DNA of 64,000 nucleotides from JAGOBP01 sp964550855 (lineage in GTDB: Bacteria > Chloroflexota > Anaerolineae > Fen-1058), in the NCBI GenBank assembly GCA_964550855.1, contig CAZKBQ010000014.1, positions 1-64,000 of the forward strand, written 5' to 3'. The position numbers and the translations under genes were made by a program. The notes under the pieces are model-generated. The model did not search any database. It worked only from the letters and a program-made list of their open reading frames with translations, and was not told the DNA's origin. Below, in pieces: positions 60,522 through 64,000 of the stretch. Numbering within the stretch: position 1 is the stretch's first letter; each line of letters begins with the position of its first letter.

Positions 60522-60962
60522 TCAAATGCCGTACAGGATGACGCCGCCCAGAAAGCCGAGCGTGATCGCCAGCAGGAAACTGAACGCGAAGGCGCCCAGG
60601 GTGAGCAGCGTGGTGGCCGGCGTCCACAACAGGCCGGGCCGCCGCCAGCGGCTGAGGGCGGTGACCGAGGTGAGCACGAGCAGCGTGACGGCCAGAAAGA
60701 TCTTGACCGGCACCAGCGGCGCGCCGCCTTCGAACCGCACGGCGTTATCGCGCAGGCCGGTCAGGCCGGCCAGCACGGTGGCCGCGGCGGCCAGGCCGAT
60801 GGCGTAGAAGGCGGCGTGCTCCAGCGATTCGTTGCGCCGCCAGCGGGCCAGCACGATAAACAGCAACGCGCCGCCCGTCAGCCCGATGGGAAAGTGCACC
60901 ACCGGCACGTGCCACGGATGCAGATTGACGATGGCGTTGACGACCTGCCCGATGATGTCCAT
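60522..60962 (-). CDS. DUF2231-like membrane protein
   Basis: 146 residues from the ATG at 60962 (MDIIGQVVNAIVNLHPWHVPVVHFPIGLTGG). Four TM helices; the HPWHVPVVHFPIG motif with histidines near the start of helix 1 and the SLEHAAFYAIGLAAAATVLAGLTGLRD stretch fit DUF2231, whose histidines may bind heme or another redox cofactor. It lies between two cytochrome genes, supporting a redox role. A 64-codon upstream extension is ignored. Confidence 0.8.
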   Translation of the reverse strand: MDIIGQVVNAIVNLHPWHVPVVHFPIGLTGGALLFIVLARWRRNESLEHAAFYAIGLAAAATVLAGLTGLRDNAVRFEGGAPLVPVKIFLAVTLLVLTSVTALSRWRRPGLLWTPATTLLTLGAFAFSFLLAITLGFLGGVILYGI

Positions 60963-61269
60963 GCCGCTGTCCCCCGCGAAAAGCGTTTCCAGATGATACG
61001 CGCCACGGCGCGCCCCGGTTTTATCGGCGCGGGCGCAACGGAGATGAATCCAAAGCGACGAACGCGTGCGTAACCATCTGACAACTGCGGGGAACGCCGG
61101 GCCGCCGGGCCGGGAGACTGATCGGACGGGGAGCGAGCCTCCGGCGGCCCGCAAATCAGGGGAAATGGTGAGGAGGCCAGCCGCGCACGATCGAGCAGCG
61201 GATCGACAATCATCAGGACGGGGCCGACCAATCGCAGTCCATCTATCAATCCATGTGGAGGAAGAAGCT
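60963..61269. other. 307-bp divergent gap
   Basis: Between the DUF2231 and diheme cytochrome genes. Apart from a GTGGAGGAAG ribosome site before 61270 I see no clear promoter hexamers, repeat or small gene. Confidence 0.5.
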
Positions 61270-62001
61270 ATGTGGCGCAGAATGTGGTATGTGACGGGCC
61301 TGGCGCTGATGCTGGCCGGGCTGCTGACGGGTACCGCCTTTGCTCAGGCCGGGGATGTGGCGCGCGGCCGGCAGTTGTGGGAGACGAAGTTGTGCAAGAA
61401 CTGCCACGGTGCCAACGGCGAGGGGTTGTATGCGGCTCCGCGGGCAGGCGACGGCAAGAGTCTGGAGGACTGGATTGCGCAGGTGCGCACGCCGCGCTCG
61501 GCGATGCCGGCCTTTAGCGATGCGCAGGTAAGCGACCAGGACATCGCGGATATGTACACGTATATGCAGACGCTGAGCGCGCCCGCGTCGTTTGCGGTGA
61601 AGACCTTTGACACGGGGGCCAATGCGCCCGCAGGGCTGGTGCTGGCGGCGCAGAAGCGGTGTACGGCGTGTCACGGCGATTTCACGCAGACCATCCAGTT
61701 TCGTTTTGTGAGCCAGAATCGCAGCGTGGACACGGCGGCGGTGATCAAGCAGCTGCGGACGCCGGCTCAGGATATGCCGCACTTTAGCGAGGCGCAGGTG
61801 AGCGATGCGCAGGCCGGGGAGATCGCGGCCTATTTGCAGACGGTGGCGGCCAGAGTGTCGGCCGGGGCGGCGCGGCCGGCTACGCTGCCGGTGTCGGGCG
61901 GCGATGACGGCGCGGCCCGGGCAGTGTCGGCGGCGCTGATGGCATTGGGCGCGGCGATGTTGGGCGCGGGCGTGGCGACTCGTCTCAGGCGCAAGGCATG
62001 A
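61270..62001 (+). CDS. diheme c-type cytochrome
   Basis: 243 residues from the ATG at 61270, preceded by GGAGGAAG. Sec signal peptide (residues 1-26, cutting after AFA). Two cytochrome c domains: C42-KN-C45-H46 with M79 (SAMPAFSDAQVSDQDIADMYTYMQ) and C131-TA-C134-H135 with M169 (QDMPHFSEAQVSDAQAGEIAAYLQ). The repeated MP-F-AQVSD pattern shows internal duplication. A C-terminal hydrophobic helix (AVSAALMALGAAMLGAGVA) followed by RLRRKA anchors it to the membrane. Probable electron carrier. Followed by a terminator. Confidence 0.9.
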   Translation: MWRRMWYVTGLALMLAGLLTGTAFAQAGDVARGRQLWETKLCKNCHGANGEGLYAAPRAGDGKSLEDWIAQVRTPRSAMPAFSDAQVSDQDIADMYTYMQTLSAPASFAVKTFDTGANAPAGLVLAAQKRCTACHGDFTQTIQFRFVSQNRSVDTAAVIKQLRTPAQDMPHFSEAQVSDAQAGEIAAYLQTVAARVSAGAARPATLPVSGGDDGAARAVSAALMALGAAMLGAGVATRLRRKA

Positions 62002-62127
62002 ACCAGCAGCACGACCCGGCCGGTCGGTGAATAACCGCGAAGCCGGTGAAGGGCCATCGGCTGGCAGAGTGTGTGGCTCGCAGGCCGCCCGCAGACCGAG
62101 AGTCGATCACTACGAAGCCGATTATTG

Positions 62128-62158
62128 ACGGGGACCGGGTTGATCTCGGTCCCCGTTT
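62128..62158 (+). terminator. rho-independent terminator after the diheme cytochrome gene
   Basis: 10-bp perfect stem (ACGGGGACCG / CGGTCCCCGT), 9-nt loop, then TTTGAATTTG. Confidence 0.65.
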
Positions 62159-62207
62159 GAATTTGACATGGCGGACGGCGGAATGCGCACAAGGCGCACA
62201 GCGCGTG

Positions 62208-62213
62208 TATAAT
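62208..62213 (+). promoter_or_regulatory. -10 element, leaderless arrangement
   Basis: TATAAT exactly 6 nt before the ATG at 62220. Confidence 0.55.
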
Positions 62214-62219
62214 AGGCGT

Positions 62220-62774
62220 ATGGATACCCGTCCGTTGTATGCGCCCGAACAGTATGACCTGCCCGACGGCCCGGCCACCATCCGGGCGATTCGGCCGGAG
62301 GACGCGCCACGTTTGCAGGCTTTTGTGCAGCGCCTGTCGCCGGAGAGTGTGTACTATCGCTTTCTGGTGAGCGTGAAGGAGTTGAGTGATGCCGAAGCGG
62401 CGCAGCTGGCCAACGTGGACTACCGGCAGCGGATGGCGTTGGTGGCGACACTGCCCGAGGGGGACGGCGAGCGCGTGATCGGGGTGGCGCGGTATGCGGC
62501 GCGGCCGGAAGCGCCCGATCGGGCCGAAGTGGCCATCGTGGTTGAAGATCGCTATCAGCGGCGCGGCCTGGGGCGTTATCTGGTGATCCAATTGGCGACC
62601 TATGCGCGGCGGCACGGCATTCGGGTGTTGACGGCGACGCTGAACGCCAATAACACCCCGATCAAACAGTTCATCAAGCGAATCGGCCTGCCGACGCGGG
62701 TGGTGGCGGTTGAGGGCGGCGAGTTGGACGTGGAAGTGGATGTGTCGGCGGAGCGCGCGCCGGGTGGCGGTTAA
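62220..62774 (+). CDS. GNAT-family N-acetyltransferase
   Basis: 184 residues from the ATG at 62220, leaderless by promoter spacing; a 58-codon upstream extension passes through a terminator and is rejected. GNAT fold with TIRAIRPEDAPRLQAFVQRLSPESVYYRFL at the start, AEVAIVVEDRYQRRGLGRYLV (acetyl-CoA P-loop, Q/RxxGxG) and TATLNANNTPIKQFIKRIGLP. The N-terminal part resembles the GNAT domain of protein acetyltransferases (Pat/AcuA-like). Target unknown. Followed by a strong terminator. Confidence 0.88.
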   Translation: MDTRPLYAPEQYDLPDGPATIRAIRPEDAPRLQAFVQRLSPESVYYRFLVSVKELSDAEAAQLANVDYRQRMALVATLPEGDGERVIGVARYAARPEAPDRAEVAIVVEDRYQRRGLGRYLVIQLATYARRHGIRVLTATLNANNTPIKQFIKRIGLPTRVVAVEGGELDVEVDVSAERAPGGG

Positions 62775-62806
62775 AACACGGTACAAGTCGCTTTAATCCA
62801 CTGAAG

Positions 62807-62839
62807 ACGGAGACCTGAGGGCCTCCGTTTTTTTGTTTT
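62807..62839 (+). terminator. rho-independent terminator after the GNAT gene
   Basis: ACGGAG / CTCCGT stem extended by CC/GG pairs, then TTTTTTTGTTTTT. Confidence 0.85.
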
Positions 62840-62864
62840 TGGGGGAGAATCCGGTGGCGGGGTT

Positions 62865-62905
62865 TAGTTAGGTTGTAGTTAGGTTGTAGTTAGGTTGTAG
62901 TTAGG
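62865..62905. repeat. 11-bp tandem repeat, 3.7 copies
   Basis: Unit TAGTTAGGTTG starting at 62865, 62876, 62887 and 62898 without mismatch. Not in a gene. Confidence 0.95.
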
Positions 62906-62920
62906 ATCGGGGATTTTGGG

Positions 62921-62992
62921 TTTTAGATTGTAGATTTCAGATTTAAGATTTTAGATTGCAGATTTCAAATTTAAGATTTTGGATTGCAGATT
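62921..62992. repeat. 28-bp AT-rich tandem repeat, ~2.6 copies
   Basis: Units starting TTTTAGATTG at 62921 and 62949 and TTTTGGATTG at 62977, built of smaller GATTT/TAGATT motifs. Adjacent units with no spacers. Confidence 0.9.
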
Positions 62993-63373
62993 GGGGGAGG
63001 TTTGCAAAGGTTTGAGGGAGGAGCAAAAGATACGTAATTTCCCTAATTGACAGGCTGGGGCGGAATCTCGTAAACTGATAGGGTGCGGCGCGGCTGGGAG
63101 GCAAATTGGCGACATAATGACAACAGCAGACCCTAAAGGCGACGGGAGAGGGTTCCCGACGGGGGGGCGGAGGTGGCACGCGGCCATCGATGGGGAGTTT
63201 TTGGCGCGAGAGGGAGGTTGTGGCCGTAGGGGTAACAGCAAGGCACTACTCGGACCGCGCGGGCCCAGTTGCCCGGCGAGATCAGACGCCTCAACGGAAT
63301 TCGAGTGCAGTGGTGAACACTGCATGCACTGGTGACTGGTAGGCTTGGAGCAAGTGGACACGGGAAGGGTCGA

Positions 63374-64000
63374 ATGTCACAACGCCAACAACTTGAACGC
63401 ATTATGGAAATTGACGGCCAGATTCGGGCGGGCCTGTATCCAAATGCCAAAAGCATTGCCGAGAAACTGGAAGTCAGCATGCGCGTCGTCTATCAGGACA
63501 CAGCCTTTATGCGCGATCGGCTGGGAGCGCCGATTGCCTATGACCGCGAGCGCGGCGGCTGGTATTATACCAACCCGACGTGGGTGCTGCCGACGATCTT
63601 TGTCAACGAAGGCGAGTTGATGGCCTTCTTTCTGAGCGTCGAAGTGGCGCGGCGCTATCTGGGCACAGCCTACGAAACGCCGCTGCGCACGGCGATTGCG
63701 CGGCTGGCCAGGAGCCTCGGCAATTCGGTACAGATCAATCTGGAGGAATTGCGCGAGCATTACACCTTTGCCGCACCCGCGACGCCGAGCGTCAACGAGC
63801 AGCTGTTGCTCGAGATGCACCGCGCCATTCAGCAGCAGTTGCAGGTGCGGATGCGCTACTACACCGCCAGCCGCGACGATTGGACAGAGCGGACAGTCAA
63901 TCCCCATCACATTTACAACATGCGCGGCGACTGGTACGTATTTGCCTACGATCAAAATCGCAAGGAGATGCGCAACTTCCATCTGGGGCGGGTGGACTGG
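63374..64000 (+). CDS. WYL-domain transcriptional regulator, 3' end outside window
   Basis: 209 codons seen, cut by the window edge. ATG at 63374 preceded by GGGAAGGG. N-terminal HTH of DeoR type (LERIMEIDGQIRAGLYPNAKSIAEKLEVSMRVVYQDTAFMRDRLGAPIAYDRERGGWYY), a linker domain (FVNEGELMAFFLSVEVARRYLGTAYETPLRTAIARLARSL), then the start of a WYL domain (QQQLQVRMRYYTASRDDWTERTVNPHHIYNMRGDWYVFAYD), with WYV at the signature position. WYL regulators bind ligands, often nucleic acid, and many control CRISPR or phage-defence loci; what follows this gene is not visible. Confidence 0.85.
   Translation, partial: MSQRQQLERIMEIDGQIRAGLYPNAKSIAEKLEVSMRVVYQDTAFMRDRLGAPIAYDRERGGWYYTNPTWVLPTIFVNEGELMAFFLSVEVARRYLGTAYETPLRTAIARLARSLGNSVQINLEELREHYTFAAPATPSVNEQLLLEMHRAIQQQLQVRMRYYTASRDDWTERTVNPHHIYNMRGDWYVFAYDQNRKEMRNFHLGRVDW

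Larger units (their letters stand above)
62775..63373. other. 599-bp gene-free stretch with two tandem repeats
   Basis: Holds the terminator at 62807, an 11-bp and a 28-bp tandem repeat, and ~380 bp (62997-63373) of unremarkable sequence. No gene in it looks real; a 72-codon open frame at 63117 has no recognisable features. Confidence 0.6.

Noticed and set aside
62163..62168. TTGACA as the -35 for the GNAT gene
   Set aside because: 39 nt from the TATAAT at 62208, far too long for a sigma70 spacer.
62921..62992. 28-bp repeat as a CRISPR array
   Set aside because: Units follow each other without spacers and are internally repetitive; a tandem repeat, even though the next gene is a WYL regulator.

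Overview
The window is a GC-rich stretch of bacterial chromosome with tightly packed genes, many 4-bp ATGA overlaps and no rRNA, tRNA, phage or IS transposase gene that I could see. The mix of genes best fits a member of the Chloroflexota, probably Anaerolineae-like: mreBCD followed by a PBP2 and a DUF2723 membrane protein, a two-gene moeA / moeA-PBP locus, a response-regulator/CpaE fusion, many GT39/GT4 glycosyltransferases and B12-binding radical SAM proteins. That is a judgement from gene content and cannot be confirmed here. Several genes have a -10 hexamer exactly 6 nt before the ATG, which suggests leaderless transcription.

Layout. 1-3895 (-): flippase-like LPG-synthase-fold protein, GT4 and a truncated GT39 glycosyltransferase. 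4053-7248: a degenerate OMP-decarboxylase homologue, methionine aminopeptidase, a GlcG/HbpS protein and a response regulator fused to a CpaE-type ATPase. 7216-21596 (-): a ~14-kb, eleven-gene co-directional cluster running nucleotidyltransferase, B12-radical SAM, methyltransferase, Trm112-like/double methyltransferase fusion, amidohydrolase, second B12-radical SAM, AlkP-superfamily enzyme, Wzx-like flippase, GT39, GT4, O-antigen-ligase-like protein. It looks like a surface glycan or glycolipid pathway with unusual modification chemistry and is the best candidate for an undescribed system. 21611-28625: a small membrane protein, dGTPase, a two-TM protein of unknown function, proline dehydrogenase, then a coupled run of a PTR1-like SDR, two DinB proteins, DUF983 and DUF493. 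28699-33435: aldo/keto reductase, two moeA genes (the second with a periplasmic-binding-like tail) and a rhodanese. 33582-37227 (-): DUF2085 protein, small Cys-rich protein, MshA/sucrose-synthase-like GT4, CelD/FemAB-like acyltransferase.

37314-45178 (-) is the cell-shape operon mreB-mreC-mreD-PBP2 with a DUF2723 protein at its end. 45297-49785 (+) holds an alpha/beta hydrolase, a polar amino acid ABC transporter (binding lipoprotein, permease, ATPase) and an IclR regulator. 50014-52952 (+): double zinc-ribbon protein and M32 carboxypeptidase. 53096-57925 (-): P1/S58 peptidase coupled to an M28 peptidase, a cyclophilin, and a lipoprotein joining a glycosidase-like barrel to an esterase. 58069-62774: WD40 membrane protein, monoheme c-type cytochrome, DUF2231 protein, diheme cytochrome c and a GNAT acetyltransferase. 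The window ends inside a WYL-domain regulator (63374-64000).

A second theme is repetitive DNA. A 7-bp-period repeat (GAGTRAY / GYDTTAC type units and their complement) occurs at eight or more places. In five of them it overlaps the stop codon of the neighbouring gene, and in one it lies inside the DUF2723 coding sequence. One copy is split by a 264-bp MITE-like element with perfect 14-bp terminal inverted repeats and flanking 8-bp direct repeats (59381-59660).
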